In this document: piece by piece, positions 11,145-20,778 of the stretch
How the letters are laid out: the number at the start of each line of letters is the position of its first letter
How positions within the stretch are numbered: the first letter of the stretch is position 1
Assembly (NCBI GenBank): GCA_019918135.1
Contig: WBZZ01002125.1
Span: forward strand, 36,001 to 100,000
Direction of reading: 5' to 3'
DNA length: 64,000 nt
Source: Paulinella micropora
Taxonomy: Eukaryota > Cercozoa > Imbricatea > Euglyphida > Paulinellidae
The notes under the pieces: generated by a model
Seen by the model: the letters and a program-made list of their open reading frames with translations, nothing else
The model's database searches: none
What the model was told of the DNA's origin: nothing
Translations under genes and position numbers: made by a program

Positions 11145-11454
11145 ACTACTATAGGTACCACTATAGCACACTTATCTTTATATATAAAATAAGGCTATTT
11201 TCATATAAATTCCTCTTACTATTAATTTCAATAAAAATATACATAATTTTATCCAAATTCAATATAGCAATCATTAAGCCTTAAATAGTCCATATTTGAA
11301 TTTCTCTCAAACTCTAAAAAAAGATAACTTATCTATCTTTTTTCAAATAAATACTAAGAGACATTAAAACCAGTTTCTTAGTTTTTCTTGCTGTGCTGAA
11401 CTTAGTCATCTTTTTTGAAAAAATTAAAAGTGCTCCCTATTGCGAGTTCGATTA
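11145..11454. repeat. Left terminal inverted repeat (about 310 bp)
   Basis: Matches the reverse complement of 31996-32303 with about seven differences, including a small indel near 11,200. The similarity stops after GCGAGTTCGATTA at 11,454. The divergence suggests the two ends have been mutating independently since insertion. Confidence 0.95.
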
Positions 11455-11498
11455 ATTAATTTTTTTCCACAAATTTTTTTACCAATCTATATAGACCA

Positions 11499-11832
11499 AT
11501 GACCACCCTCACCAGACTATCTGAAAAATTTGGACGACTTTCAATTGAGAAGAATAAGGAATTCTTTTCAGTAAGAGATGTCCAACAGATGATTGACGAA
11601 GAAATTAAAGCAATGGAAAAAAGTAGAGAAGGAAAGCCAACATGTTTTTCCGTTTGGCAAATACAAAGGAAAAAAAATTCAAGATGTTGCTACCATTGAC
11701 AAACCATATCTCGAATGGGTTATGAAACAGCCGTGGTTCGATAAATTTACAGACATTAAAAATGAAATAAAAAATATGTTTAACATTTTTGCTAAAAGAT
11801 TTTTTAAAATATTTATATATATCAATGACTGA
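11499..11832 (+). pseudogene. Small viral protein with FGKYKG domain, one frameshift
   Basis: The first frame (ATG 11499) gives a helical N-terminus (SVRDVQQMIDEEIKAMEK). After a 5-T run at about 11,646 the second frame carries FGKYKGKKIQDV, YLEWVMKQPWF and a short tail. The FGKYKGK...YLxWxxxQ pattern is that of the small domain at the C-terminus of exodeoxyribonuclease X-like and DUF3820-type proteins, common in DNA viruses. Its role here is unknown. The TGA stop at 11830-11832 overlaps the start of the next gene, so the two are probably co-transcribed. Confidence 0.55.
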
Positions 11833-12298
11833 CCTGTCAACCAAACAGGACTACTTGAATGAAATTGACAAATGGAACCTTGACAGCGAAATTAAGAAAC
11901 CCACGATTAAATGGACTAAGCCTGACATTGTTTCTTTCTATGAACAATATAAACCCCGCGACGACAATGTGAAAGTAGTTATTCCATTGGAGGCTACACT
12001 AGCAAAAATTATAATGGAGGAACCAAGCACACCATTTACGGCGACTGATTTAAAAGAGACTAGTATCACTGAAATCAAGACTAATGTTGGCGAAGAAATA
12101 GCGAATGCTACATGTACAGAAGAAGGATGTATATTAAATAAAGCACCTTGTAAAGAGTGTAAGAAAAAAAATGTGTTATCAGTTTCAATTGACGATGATA
12201 GATTTTGCGATGTGGCATGTGTACTTTCATTTCTAGAAAAAAATGAAGAAATGAATGAAGTTAGAAAAAATAATTTTATCAAGTATTTTAAAAAGTGA
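11825..12298 (+). CDS. Unknown viral protein with C-terminal cysteine cluster
   Basis: An intact 157-residue frame from ATG 11825, chosen because TATATATATATCA precedes it as at other viral starts. The first 90 residues are charged. Residues about 95-145 contain spaced cysteines (ATCTEEGC, APCKECKKK, FCDVACVLSFL) that could bind zinc. No family was recognised. It converges with the structural gene at 12340 across only 41 bp. Confidence 0.75.
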   Translation: MTDLSTKQDYLNEIDKWNLDSEIKKPTIKWTKPDIVSFYEQYKPRDDNVKVVIPLEATLAKIIMEEPSTPFTATDLKETSITEIKTNVGEEIANATCTEEGCILNKAPCKECKKKNVLSVSIDDDRFCDVACVLSFLEKNEEMNEVRKNNFIKYFKK

Positions 12299-12339
12299 TA
12301 TTTGAAAATCCACACTTCCATTTTCGTTTTTTTTTGCTT

Positions 12340-13569
12340 TCATGGGTCTTCTAACCAAGTAAAAGCATACTGAATACTTATAGTCTGATTTGTAGTAGCC
12401 TGTGCTGTTATAGTTAGCCTTTCGCTTGGCAACATATCATCTAAATCATAATAATTAAAATCAATGCTTTGAGCATTAACAAATACAACGGCAATAGTAT
12501 TTCCACCAGCAATAGTTGCGGTAGTATCAAATGAAACCAGACTTGTATTAGTATTGTTTTCAGCATAGACAGCACCAGTAAGGGTAGTATTTTTTCATTA
12601 CTTTAATATTTACACCAGATTTACCATCTGTATTTAAGACATTTAGCCGTCTAGGATACACTATACTATAATTAGCAATAGTGTTTCCAATAATATTAGC
12701 ATTATTCCTCATAGTAAAAGCATGAGTTGCTACATTCGTCGTATTTGCTGTTCTTTCATAAATAAATGGAATATCTCTTATGATTTCAGTTCCTTCAATA
12801 AAGCATCCAACACTGGCAATTCTAAGATTTTGGATTTGCGGATTAGCAACAACTGCTATAGAAGCCAAGAATGGTAAAGTAATATTATTAAGAGAAGGAG
12901 CAGTTTTGCTGTTAGCATATCGTATAGCATGGACTAGTTGAAATATCTCCGTGTTAGGATTTTCAATATAAAATGATATCTGACCAAAACCTAAGTATTG
13001 ATATTTAATCTGAAATACATTACCCTTACTGAAATTAATTGCTGGTAAGTAATCTGTTCCATCTGCTTTATCTACATTCCATTGACTTTGTTTAACCTCG
13101 GTAATGACAGTGGAGTTGTTTAATTGGTATATTTTCATTACACCATTTTCTCTTGAGAAGAAAAATCTGTCAGTTAAGAAGGAATCACCAATACATACAT
13201 AAGATGAATATCCGCCTGCTTCATTTGTATTTCACAAAGCAGTAAATCTGACACATACACCCATACCAGCACGATATTTAATTTTCTTTTTTGTTTCAAT
13301 GAATAATCTTGAACCTCCAACAGCCTGTGTTGTTAGATATGCCATAGCACTCTTTTGCTCTAATGTAGCATTAGTAGTGCTTGTGTTACACTTAGAGGTA
13401 TTTACATTATACATAAATGTTTCTTGTATAATCGGTGTGTATTGTGATGTTGCTAATTCACCACATGATGTTTTTTCAACATGGTCTCAAGATAACCATC
13501 ATGCCTGACTTTTACATTCACAAACTTTCCGTCGGGATTTTGTGCGATTAAGTTTCTCTGGTGGGACAT
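12340..13569 (-). pseudogene. Viral structural protein next to MCP (about 410 codons), frameshifted
   Basis: From ATG 13567-13569 the protein begins MSHQRNLIAQNPDGKF and VRHDGYLETML, then passes through a domain with RAGMGVCVRFTAL and GYSSYVCIGDSFL and a beta-rich C-terminal half, ending at TGA 12340-12342. This layout resembles proteins encoded next to MCP in some PLVs, inferred to be capsid-attached. Lesions: a one-base loss in an A-run near 13,465, an in-frame TGA at 13232-13234, and a one-base loss in an A-run near 12,590. The blocks on each side of each lesion join without missing sequence. Structural role is inferred from position and fold-like content. Confidence 0.6.
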
Positions 13570-13621
13570 TGTAGGTCATATTATCAAAAAAAAAATTAAC
13601 TATCAAAATTAATAATACCCC

Positions 13622-15175
13622 TTAACTAATTGTAATAACATTTGCATTCACTTGAACCTCTCGCTGAGTGATAGCAAGAGTGTAATGATTGAGACCATTA
13701 ACACCTGGAGTAGTAGCCATCATCTCCCAGCGTCTCTCTTGAGAAAGGTCAAGCCCGCTAATTTCATTCTGGTCTTTACTCCAAAGCGGGCGAGTGTTGT
13801 CAAATGTATCAACCCAGAACCAGTTGTATTGATAGACATTGCTATTTACCAAAGCACTGCCTTCAATCTTATTTTTTAGATACATGTAATCTTCAAGGGT
13901 TGTATTAGCAGTGTTAATATTAAATTCTTGAAGTCTAGACACGTCAAGGGTAGTATAGAAGTAAGTAATCTTTGAACCATTCCTATTATCGTTATTATAC
14001 GCGGTATTCTTTGTTTCTTCATTATTAAATGCTGAATGGTAAATTTTCTTAATTCTCCGTCCGTGTCCTCAATCAAACCTCATAATAATGTTTTGACTTG
14101 TAGATGCAGGAATTGTGTTTTTGTATGAGTATGGGTAGTCAATTGTGAAAGACATACCTTCGGCACTGCTCACTTTTTGTTGAATAGACTGGATAACATC
14201 AGGGTTTGTTTCAACCGCTAGAAACAAGTTTAAGTTTGCTACCTGCGAATTAGTGGTGCAAGGAAAAGAACCTTGATTTGCTGTGTTAATAGTGGTAGCA
14301 AGACCTGTATTAGCATCAACACCACCAACGTGATAAACGGTTCTGTTACTAGCCGCCCAGACAATTCTCATGGTCAGAATTTCAGGAAACATAATAGTCT
14401 TGTCAAGAGCAAAAATAGTATTGTAAATCATAGACAATGGAATCTTCCCATAAATAATGGGGTCTGTGTTAGCACCACCAATACCTCCCTCAAGATACTT
14501 CGCCTCAGTGTATGAAACATTCACAGCAGACAAAGCACCCGCTCCAGTTATCAGCAAAGTATCATCATGTCTTTGTGCATTAAGTGATGGAGGAGCGATA
14601 GCCCCAGCAATAGCATTACCAAAACGATTCAATGTTGCCTGAAGGTTAGCATCGTTATTAATACTAGCTGCTACAGTCGCAGCACTCGCCTGTTGTCCAG
14701 CATACACGTTAGCAGTAAAGAAGGCTGTTGTTGCTCGCCCATCAGCATTACACTTTTGAAGCATACACCCAACACCAAGACCTGCTCCATAGTTCTCAAG
14801 TGCCAAAAAGTCCTTCAATGAAGTCTCAGGCTTCCAAATCATTTTCGTAATAGTTCCGACATTATTCAAATCACACAAATAAACACCACTACGGGTTTGA
14901 AGTTGAATCTGTCTAATCATACTCAAACAATCCATAAAAATACGATTGTGTCTATCTACAACTCCTGAAGCACCAGGGATGTAAGTGAAACTCAGCACCG
15001 ACTTTGCCAAGTTAAATGGGCGACTGATAAGGTCAAATGTGCTTTCCTGGCCGCCCGCTGAAGTAACAACAACATTTCCTGCTCCTTCGCGAGGAGTAAG
15101 TTTGTTAAGGCGATACGAACCGCTGATATAATCAGTCTTACTGAAGTCTAATTCTCCGCCGTGTTGAGTTGGCAT
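13622..15175 (-). pseudogene. MCP: Major capsid protein (double jelly-roll), one stop codon
   Basis: One minus-strand frame of 517 codons from ATG 15175, interrupted only by TGA at 14069-14071. The N-terminus (ELDFSKTDYISGSYRLNKL) and the next blocks (FNLAKSVLSFTYIPG, RQIQLQTRSGVYLCDLNN) have the look of PLV/Polinton capsid proteins. The C-terminal part includes GRRIKKIYHSAF and NTAY, then NVYQYNWFWVDTF. Length fits the family (about 500). The protein forms the hexameric capsomers of the icosahedral shell. The stop could be a nonsense mutation or, less likely, be read through. TGA is the normal terminator of several genes in this element. Confidence 0.85.
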
Positions 15176-15262
15176 TTTTGTTTTTTAAGGCAGTTGTGAA
15201 ATTAACTAATTCACCAGAATATATTTATAGAAAAAAATAAATAATTCTAAAATTAAATTAAT

Positions 15263-15430
15263 TGATATTTTATTCTGACTTCGTCATCATAAAACATCGT
15301 AAGCCATTAAAGTTTAAAAAACGATGTTTATGGAAGGGACTACGTCCCTTTCCAAACCCGCGGGGTATGGTATGGGGTTTCACCCCCTCCAAATAAAAGA
15401 GAGTGCGTAGCACGAAGTGAAATAGTCAAA
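15263..15430. repeat. Viral intergenic dyad repeat, copy A
   Basis: Between MCP and penton. It begins TTGATATTTTATTCTGACTT and contains AAAACATCGT (15291-15300) facing ACGATGTTT (15321-15329), then a GC-rich palindromic insert, then GAGAGTGCGTAGCAC. The two flanking parts match copy B at 24903-25025 closely; copy B lacks the insert. Confidence 0.85.
15331..15390. repeat. GC-rich palindromic module, copy 1
   Basis: Sixty bases, strikingly GC-rich for this element: TGGAAGGG...CCCTTTCCA (imperfect palindrome), AAACCC, GGGGTATGGTATGGGG, then GGGTTTCACCCCCTCC. Related copies lie in the protease gene (17104-17133) and polymerase gene (30120-30191). Confidence 0.85.
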
Positions 15431-15432
15431 TA

Positions 15433-16277
15433 TCACCTCACCTTTTTCAAAAGGTCAAAGAATGATGTAAATAAATTAAAATAATTAGTCTCTCTGTAAA
15501 TTAATAATAACCCATTAAGATTTATAGCATGATCGTTTTCGTCTGTAAGATAAAACCTATATACATTATTTGAACTGGTTGATAATTTCTTACCATACTC
15601 AGACCCACTTCCGTCGTATATAATGGCACCAAATGGAATTTCGTTGGCGGTGTATATTTCTTGTAGCACATGATTATCTCCTTCACCAACTAAGTCCGAT
15701 TGAAGGTATAAAGTCTTTTCGCCAGTTAAAATAATTACATTTGGCGATTTAATAAAATCATTAGCGAAGAAATATGTTGAATTTCTATCAAAACCCATTA
15801 CCTCGTGAATACGGTTATCACCATCAAATATAAACCGCGGTTGAATACCTCCGTTATTTGAAACACTGAATGTTAATTTACCATCCTCCGCTTCTGTGTT
15901 TGTATTGTTGCTTGAGACAACATAAGTACCTCCGCTTCTGTGTTTGTATTGTTGCTTGAGACAACATAAGTATAGTCATTTGGACTTTCTGTCGTCAGTA
16001 CCTCCGACAACTTATTTTTTAAATTGTTCATTGTGTAGTTCCCCTCAGGTATTGTAATTAAAGCCTCATACCCGTCTTCACTAAGTGTAAAGGTATTATA
16101 TGGTGAAGCCACAGAGTAATAAGATTTTGGAACATAGATATGAAGAATTTTACAATGTGTGGGATTGTCTAGTGATTTTAAGTTTATTTCGTGTGTAAAG
16201 TCGCTGTCTGTACCCGTTATTCTATTTTTACTATTTATGTAATAGATACCCGAACTTCTCCCTCCCTTATACTCCAT
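15433..16277 (-). pseudogene. Minor capsid (penton) protein, broken by tandem duplication
   Basis: The N-terminal frame (ATG 16277) has YYINSKNRITGTDSDFTHEI, KSYYSV, YNTFTLSEDG and ITIPEGNYTMNNLKNKL. The C-terminal frame has VMGFDRNSTYFF, NVIILTGEKTLYLQSD, NHVLQEIYTA, RFYLTDENDHAINLNG. These blocks match the single-jelly-roll penton of PLVs and Polintons in order and spacing. A 44-bp tandem duplication (15885-15972) shifts the frame in the middle; no other lesion is evident. In the virion this protein occupies the fivefold vertices. The C-terminus ends in TGA at 15433. Confidence 0.85.
15885..15972. repeat. 44-bp exact tandem duplication in the penton gene
   Basis: Two identical 44-bp units (15885-15928, 15929-15972), each beginning CCTCCGCTTCTGTG and ending ACAACATAAGTA. 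Forty-four is not divisible by three, which accounts for the frame change. Confidence 0.98.
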
Positions 16278-16423
16278 TGATATTTTAGAATTGTGATTCG
16301 TGCTGTCGCACTCTCTCTTATTCTAAAACATCGTTTTTCTTTTTCAAAAAAATTAATGCTTATTGTAATCCTTAAAAGTGCGTAGCCCCCGATGTTTGTT
16401 GAAGACGTAGTCTGAAACAAATA
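16278..16423. repeat. Viral intergenic dyad repeat, copy C (reverse orientation)
   Basis: Between penton and protease. Read on the plus strand it begins with the reverse complement of the integrase leader (TGATATTTTAGAATTG) and then matches copy B inverted: GCACTCTC, CTTATTCTAAAACATCGTTTT, and a more diverged second arm CGATGTTTGTTG near 16,390. It includes the presumed penton promoter. Confidence 0.8.
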
Positions 16424-17630
16424 TCAAATAAATGTATCAAAATTACCATACCCATTCTGTGCTTTTAATTTCTCCGCTTCTTCTTCTTTTAAGTCTGTAT
16501 AGCCACTAGCAAACTTAAATCGGTTGCCTTTCGCCCGCTCCATTAAAAATCTCATACTATGCCAACCGCATGTGTCTGATGTTTGATTGATTTTTAACCT
16601 TATTTACTTTCATTAATAGATATGTGCTTGGGTGGCTTCGGTCAATTAGTTGTTTCATTTGTTGTTGAAAGTCTTCTGTTGGCTCGTAAAGTGCTAATGG
16701 GTCATAGACTTCAACACTCCTGTCTTTATCTAGACTTATCCATACGGCGATCCAATGAGACCCCGCTTGTTTGTGATTGTCCAAATTCATAATAAATCCG
16801 TATCGTTTTCTGCTTCCGGGCTTCAACTTGTAGATTTCATCACTGGCTATTGCTCCGAGATACCATCCATATTTTTTCATTATGTCGTCTATTTCATTAG
16901 TCATTAAACCGCGACCCTCTCCCTGTTGCTCCTCTGGCTCAGGCTCTGGCTCTGGTTGCTGTGGCTCTGGCTCTGATTGCTGTGGCTCTGGTTGCTGTGA
17001 AGTGATGCTCGGGGGTAGCTGTGTCTCCGCTACACTCGGGGGTATGGTTGTCTCCGCGATGAGTGGCTTTGCCACGATGTTCTGCTCCGCAGAACTTGTT
17101 CTCGGGGGTATGGTAGGGGGTGAAACCCCCTCCGGTGGCATTCCTTCATCAATATTGAAATCTGTTGAAACTCGTTTATCTAAATTTGGATCGGAAGTCA
17201 TTTTGTTCGTTAGAGTATTTACAAAATCATGTTTGTTCATTGTGTGTTTCCAATCTTTGCGGGCTAAGTATTTTTTTATTTTCGCTATTGAAAATACCTT
17301 ATCAATTAGTTCTTCTAATGTCTTTGCCTCATTCCCTTTTTGTTCATTAATACCCATAAACTCTTCATATCTGACACAATTCGCTACTTTTCTTTTTACG
17401 TTTTCCTTTTCATTTCCAACATCAATATTAAACCTTTTAATCATGTTAATTATCCACTTTGAAGTGTCTTTGTAATTTAATTTTTTATGTCCATCACTAT
17501 CTAGTCTCTTTTTTAAAGCCTGTGCTAACTCTTTTATAGTAATGTTTGGGTGATAAGTTTTTGAAAATGCAGAGATTAAAAATTGATTAATGCTTACCCT
17601 TTTCTTCTGCCTTCTTTTCTTCCTTTTCAA
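16424..17630 (-). pseudogene. PRO: Adenovirus-type maturation protease, frameshifted before the catalytic Cys
   Basis: The C-terminal 130 residues are the cysteine protease that cleaves capsid precursors in Polintons/PLVs. They include YGWYLGAIASDEIY, then the catalytic His in GSHWIAVW, the acidic residue in VEVYDPLALY, and the Cys in CGWHS (codon 16568-16570). A 4-bp tandem duplication (TTGATTGA, about 16583-16591) puts the Cys-containing end in a different frame, so the main frame stops at 16557. The first 200 residues are a helical domain plus a Pro/Gln/Glu linker that contains a GC-rich palindromic module. The main frame has no ATG near its start (opens with TTG at 17630) and overlaps the preceding gene, so it may be the shifted continuation of that gene. 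Confidence 0.8.
17104..17133. repeat. GC-rich palindromic module, partial copy inside the protease gene
   Basis: GGGGGTATGGTAGGGGG followed by TGAAACCCCCTCC matches half of the modules at 15331-15390 and 30120-30191. Here it is read in frame as Pro-rich linker. A small hairpin GTTCTGC-TCC-GCAGAAC lies just to its left (about 17,080-17,096). Confidence 0.8.
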
Positions 17631-18525
17631 GTTTTTCTTTATATTCTTCTGCTAACTTTTTCTGTTCCTCTAAAGATGTAGCTGTGGCTATAGCCGTCTG
17701 AATATCTTGACTTGCTTTTTGTAAGTCTTTACGACTCATCTTTTTTATGAACTTATCTGTATATCCTGCTAATTTCAGTGTTTCAATATCTTTCTGCTTT
17801 TGCTTTTTTTCTTCCTCATATTGCTCTTTCGTTTTCAATGGTGCTTCATCTCCTAAATTAGGTAATGGCGGTGCGTGTGGTGGTGCTCCTAATGGCGGTG
17901 CTTGTTGTGGTGCTCCTAATGGCGGTGCTTGTGGCTGTCCATGTTGTGGTGGCATAATATATTGATATTGTGGTGGCGGTGGTAATGCTTGTATCCTATT
18001 TTTTCTGTCTTCTTCATATTTTACATCTTCTATGAGTTTTTGCTCCCGTCTTAGTTCTCTGGCTTTTTGTTCTTGTCGTTCATTTATCTCCGCTAGTTCT
18101 CTTTTGTGTTCCCTGTCATTTATTTCTTTTTGTTCCTCGGCATCGGCTATGTCTTTTCGTTCTAGCCTTTTCTTTTCTTCTATCACATCTTCCCTCTTCT
18201 TCTTTTCCTTTTCTTCCTCGTCATGTATTAACTCATATTTCTTTTGTAAGTTGCTTTGTATCTGGTTTCTGTTCTCGTGTTCAAGACGATTGAAATCAGA
18301 TTTGATTATTTTTTCCCTTGGTTTGCGGCCCTGCCTTTGCGGCCTCGGCTTACCAATATATTTCATAAAAAGTTTAACGATTTGTAATGTGCTTAAATCA
18401 TTTGTTTTCTTACCAAAATTAAGATAATATTTTTTACCCTTCTGGATGATATAAGGTCTCCCGCTCTTATTCCTATAAACCCGCGGGGGTCTTACCTTAG
18501 GTTTCCTTGCTTTCTTGACTACCAT
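17587..18525 (-). CDS. Viral coiled-coil protein with Pro-rich repeats
   Basis: Start at ATG 18525 because TTTGTATAG lies immediately upstream, as at 20117. The first 100 residues are basic (MVVKKARKPKVRPPRVYRN, KPRPQRQGRKPREK). Residues about 105-200 are a long charged coiled coil (EEEKEKKKREDVIEEKKRL). Then come tandem APPLGAPQQ / APPLGAPPH repeats and a second coiled coil to the stop at 17587. The last 44 bases overlap the protease frame, so the two may be one gene split by an indel in the A-rich overlap. Function unknown; the position in the virion block suggests a structural or core protein. Confidence 0.65.
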   Translation of the reverse strand: MVVKKARKPKVRPPRVYRNKSGRPYIIQKGKKYYLNFGKKTNDLSTLQIVKLFMKYIGKPRPQRQGRKPREKIIKSDFNRLEHENRNQIQSNLQKKYELIHDEEEKEKKKREDVIEEKKRLERKDIADAEEQKEINDREHKRELAEINERQEQKARELRREQKLIEDVKYEEDRKNRIQALPPPPQYQYIMPPQHGQPQAPPLGAPQQAPPLGAPPHAPPLPNLGDEAPLKTKEQYEEEKKQKQKDIETLKLAGYTDKFIKKMSRKDLQKASQDIQTAIATATSLEEQKKLAEEYKEKLEKEEKKAEEKGKH

Positions 18526-18579
18526 TCTATACAAACAAAAAAATATTTCTAATATCTTTAGAATTTGAAACAAAAATAT

Positions 18580-18876
18580 TTAATGAAACTTTACACCACC
18601 TCCTCGTTGCTTACCATATCCGAGTTTTGATGCTACAGCACTAACACTACCAGCGTAAGGTACCCCGACGCTACTTAATGCTCCCGCAGTCCTAGAGATT
18701 AACTTATTATTGCGAAGAAATTTATCAACAGCCGAGGCTGTTTTCCCGACCTTTGCCCAGTTAATCTTTCCTCCCTTTTGTCCACATCCCTTCTTCTTAG
18801 TTTTCTTTTTTCCTCCCTTCTGTGGCATTGATGGATTGTATCCGATGTTATATCCTGATGGTTGTGAAATTATCAC
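18580..18876 (-). CDS. Small basic Gly-Gly-rich virion-type protein
   Basis: Up to 98 residues; the ATG at 18831 (MPQKGGKKKTKKK) gives 83, and the longer form would need a GTG start. It is Lys/Gly-rich with several GG pairs (QKGGKK, GQKGGKINW, QRGGGVKF), like short core or cement proteins of PLVs and adenovirus-like viruses whose GG sites are cut by the maturation protease. The central SSVGVPYAGSVSAVASKLGY is amphipathic. Intact. It lies between the coiled-coil and ATPase genes. Function is inferred. Confidence 0.6.
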   Translation of the reverse strand: MIISQPSGYNIGYNPSMPQKGGKKKTKKKGCGQKGGKINWAKVGKTASAVDKFLRNNKLISRTAGALSSVGVPYAGSVSAVASKLGYGKQRGGGVKFH

Positions 18877-18926
18877 TGGTGATATGGCATATAATATACA
18901 TTATAAAAAATAATTATATAAAAATA

Positions 18927-19748
18927 TTATTTCAGGCGGTAAGCAAAAATTTTTCTTAACTCGTCATCAACACTTGAAACATAAAGAAAATTAAATCGTT
19001 CCTTTGTAGCCTCGTGATACTTTTGAAGAAAATAATCAAATCAAAAGATAAGTCTAAGTGTTTATACACGAGTTCCATTTTATCCTGAGACTGACCTGGA
19101 AAGATTAACAAATAATCTAACTGCTTAATTGCTTCTGGTCTAAGGTCGTTTAAATACTGGCTTGACATAATCACCTTACTTTTATAGTGTCTGTTCTTTT
19201 TTAACAAATCACTTACGGACTTGTCTCTTAATCCACTTCCTAAATCGTCCAAAACAAAAACAACCTCTGGTGAAATATACTTACTTGGTCTCTCTTTCTT
19301 CTCACCTCCTTCTTCTTTTTTCTTTTCCTAAAATTCCAAAGTATAAAAATTGTGGTTTCTCTATTTCTTCTTTGTCTTGTTTTACTTCTCCTTCGTGTTG
19401 CTCGTCCTGTCTGTTCAGTTTGTCTAACTCATAATCAATGACATTAACACCATCTGATTTAAGAAAGGTATAAATTGAGATTGGGATTCCCCTGTTCTTA
19501 AAGTGCTTAACCATTGCTTTATAAATGTAGTCCTTATGAATTGTTGAAGCAATAATGACAATACGGGTTTTTCTGTCTGTAGTCCGTTTCAGCATTTCAA
19601 AGAGTGCTGTTGTTTTCCCGCTCTTCTTACGGGCGAGTAGAAATATGTTTGCATACGGCTCGTTGAATAATTTATGACCTTTTGCTTTTTTGTTTCCATC
19701 CCCCTCTTGTTTTACAGGCTTCACCTTGACATTGTTAATCTTAAGCAT
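18927..19748 (-). pseudogene. ATPase: A32/FtsK-HerA-type genome-packaging ATPase, two frameshifts
   Basis: Start at ATG 19748 after ATAATATACA. Walker A is in FLLARKKSGKTTAL. The second fragment begins at the Walker B end (DDLGSG) and continues with VIMSSQYLNDLRPE, the sensor region, and DYLLIFPG. This is the ATPase that pumps DNA into the capsid. One base is missing in an A-run near 19,317, just before Walker B, and another near 19,030. A C-terminal stretch in a third frame leads to a stop at 18927-18929. Total length about 273 codons fits PLV ATPases. Confidence 0.85.
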
Positions 19749-19757
19749 TGTATATTA

Positions 19758-20117
19758 TTATCCTAAGAATTCCAAACACACAACAATTCTTCCCGCTAAA
19801 TTTCCTGTATCAATATTTCCGCTGTCAGTTTCAAGGACTTTAAATGTATATTGTCCGTCCGTCCATCCGACGAAATCTAAATTATAACTAAGGTTTGAAA
19901 TGTTTGCTATATTACTATCAGCGACTGTGCCGATAATTCCAATTCTGTCCATATAAAGAATTCTGGTTTTGGTTTCCGTCTGGTCGTTCGTATAATGAAT
20001 AAACTTAACATTCATTTTGGTCGGTGTGAATGACATTTGAATATTTTTATTAAATGTTTTGCTTCCCACAAAATCATTGCTTAGAAAAATAATCTTTTGG
20101 TTTTTGTGCTCCGTCAT
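19758..20117 (-). CDS. Unknown viral beta-rich protein (120 aa)
   Basis: Intact frame from ATG 20117, with TTTGTATAG immediately upstream. It begins MTEHKNQKIIFLSNDFVG, shows alternating hydrophobic strands (MNVKFIHY, RILYMDRIGIIG, GQYTFKVLE) and ends RIVVCLEFLG. No family recognised. It sits between the ATPase and a divergent secreted-protein gene, within the morphogenesis block, so a capsid-associated role is possible. Confidence 0.7.
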   Translation of the reverse strand: MTEHKNQKIIFLSNDFVGSKTFNKNIQMSFTPTKMNVKFIHYTNDQTETKTRILYMDRIGIIGTVADSNIANISNLSYNLDFVGWTDGQYTFKVLETDSGNIDTGNLAGRIVVCLEFLG

Positions 20118-20163
20118 TCTATACAAAGATTTTATAAAAATCTTTGAACAAAAATATATACAA
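20118..20163. promoter_or_regulatory. Divergent promoter with CAAAGATTTT inverted repeat
   Basis: This 46-bp space separates two divergent starts. It contains CAAAGATTTT facing AAAATCTTTG around a three-base spacer, with CTATA next to the minus-strand start. The same dyad lies upstream of the fibre gene at about 24,239-24,260. Confidence 0.6.
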
Positions 20164-20412
20164 ATGATTTTAATATTCTTGTTTATGTGGTCTGTGTTAG
20201 GTCGAACTGCCTGCGATTTTTACTCACGGGTAAGCGAAAAAAAGAATGAATCGTGTGTTTGGTGTATTCAGTTTGGTTTAAATTCAAAGTTTAAATGTGT
20301 GTATAAGCCTTTTAGTGATATGTGTATAGGATGGGATGATGCTCTGCCTTTAATGTGTGCGGGTGATAGTTCATGGTACAGGACTCATATATATGAATGT
20401 TCATTTCTTTGA
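20164..20412 (+). CDS. Short secreted cysteine-rich protein
   Basis: 82 residues from ATG 20164. The first 16 (MILIFLFMWSVLGRTA) look like a signal peptide. The mature part has eight cysteines (ACDFY, SCVWCIQF, KCVYK, MCIGWD, MCAG, ECSF) with an NESCVWC block reminiscent of PSI-type disulphide domains. It is intact although most larger neighbours are broken. Its 3' end overlaps the converging membrane-protein gene by 12 bp. The longer open frame upstream runs through the divergent promoter and neighbour, so the internal ATG is preferred. Role unknown: export or a virion surface are both possible. Confidence 0.6.
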   Translation: MILIFLFMWSVLGRTACDFYSRVSEKKNESCVWCIQFGLNSKFKCVYKPFSDMCIGWDDALPLMCAGDSSWYRTHIYECSFL

Positions 20413-20747
20413 ACTAGAAGGCGATGGAAGGCAAATTCCTATGAGTAAGGTCAAATTCCGACATAAGTATTAGCAACCTCACAAGGTAAGTTCTTTTCAG
20501 ATAGCCTCACGATACAAAGGGTTATAATGGCTATAATGATACCCATTTGAAACAGATACTTAATAAGTCTGCTATCAGTCGGTCTGTTTTTTATACAACA
20601 ACAATTCCAGTTATCTTCCAATTCGTGCTCTACTTTTTTTTCTCCATTCTTCAACAAAATATCCAAAACACGATTTTTCAACTCTGGTGTTAGTTCGCCA
20701 TCTGCCATATCAATGAGTGGAGGTGGAGAGTGTAATCTAGGGGGCAT
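20401..20747 (-). pseudogene. Viral one-helix membrane protein, late frameshift
   Basis: ATG 20747. A soluble N-terminus (ADGELTPELKNRVLDILLK) is followed by CCCIKNRPTDSRL and one transmembrane helix (LFQMGIIIAIITLCIVRL), then CEVANTYVGI. The first frame stops at 20451. A hydrophobic stretch ending in a PSP-type tail continues in another frame to a TGA at 20401, consistent with a one-base loss in a T-run near 20,452. Small membrane proteins of this type are common in PLVs. Confidence 0.6.
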
Positions 20748-20778
20748 TGTAATTACGGATTTCTGCTAATTGGTTTTT

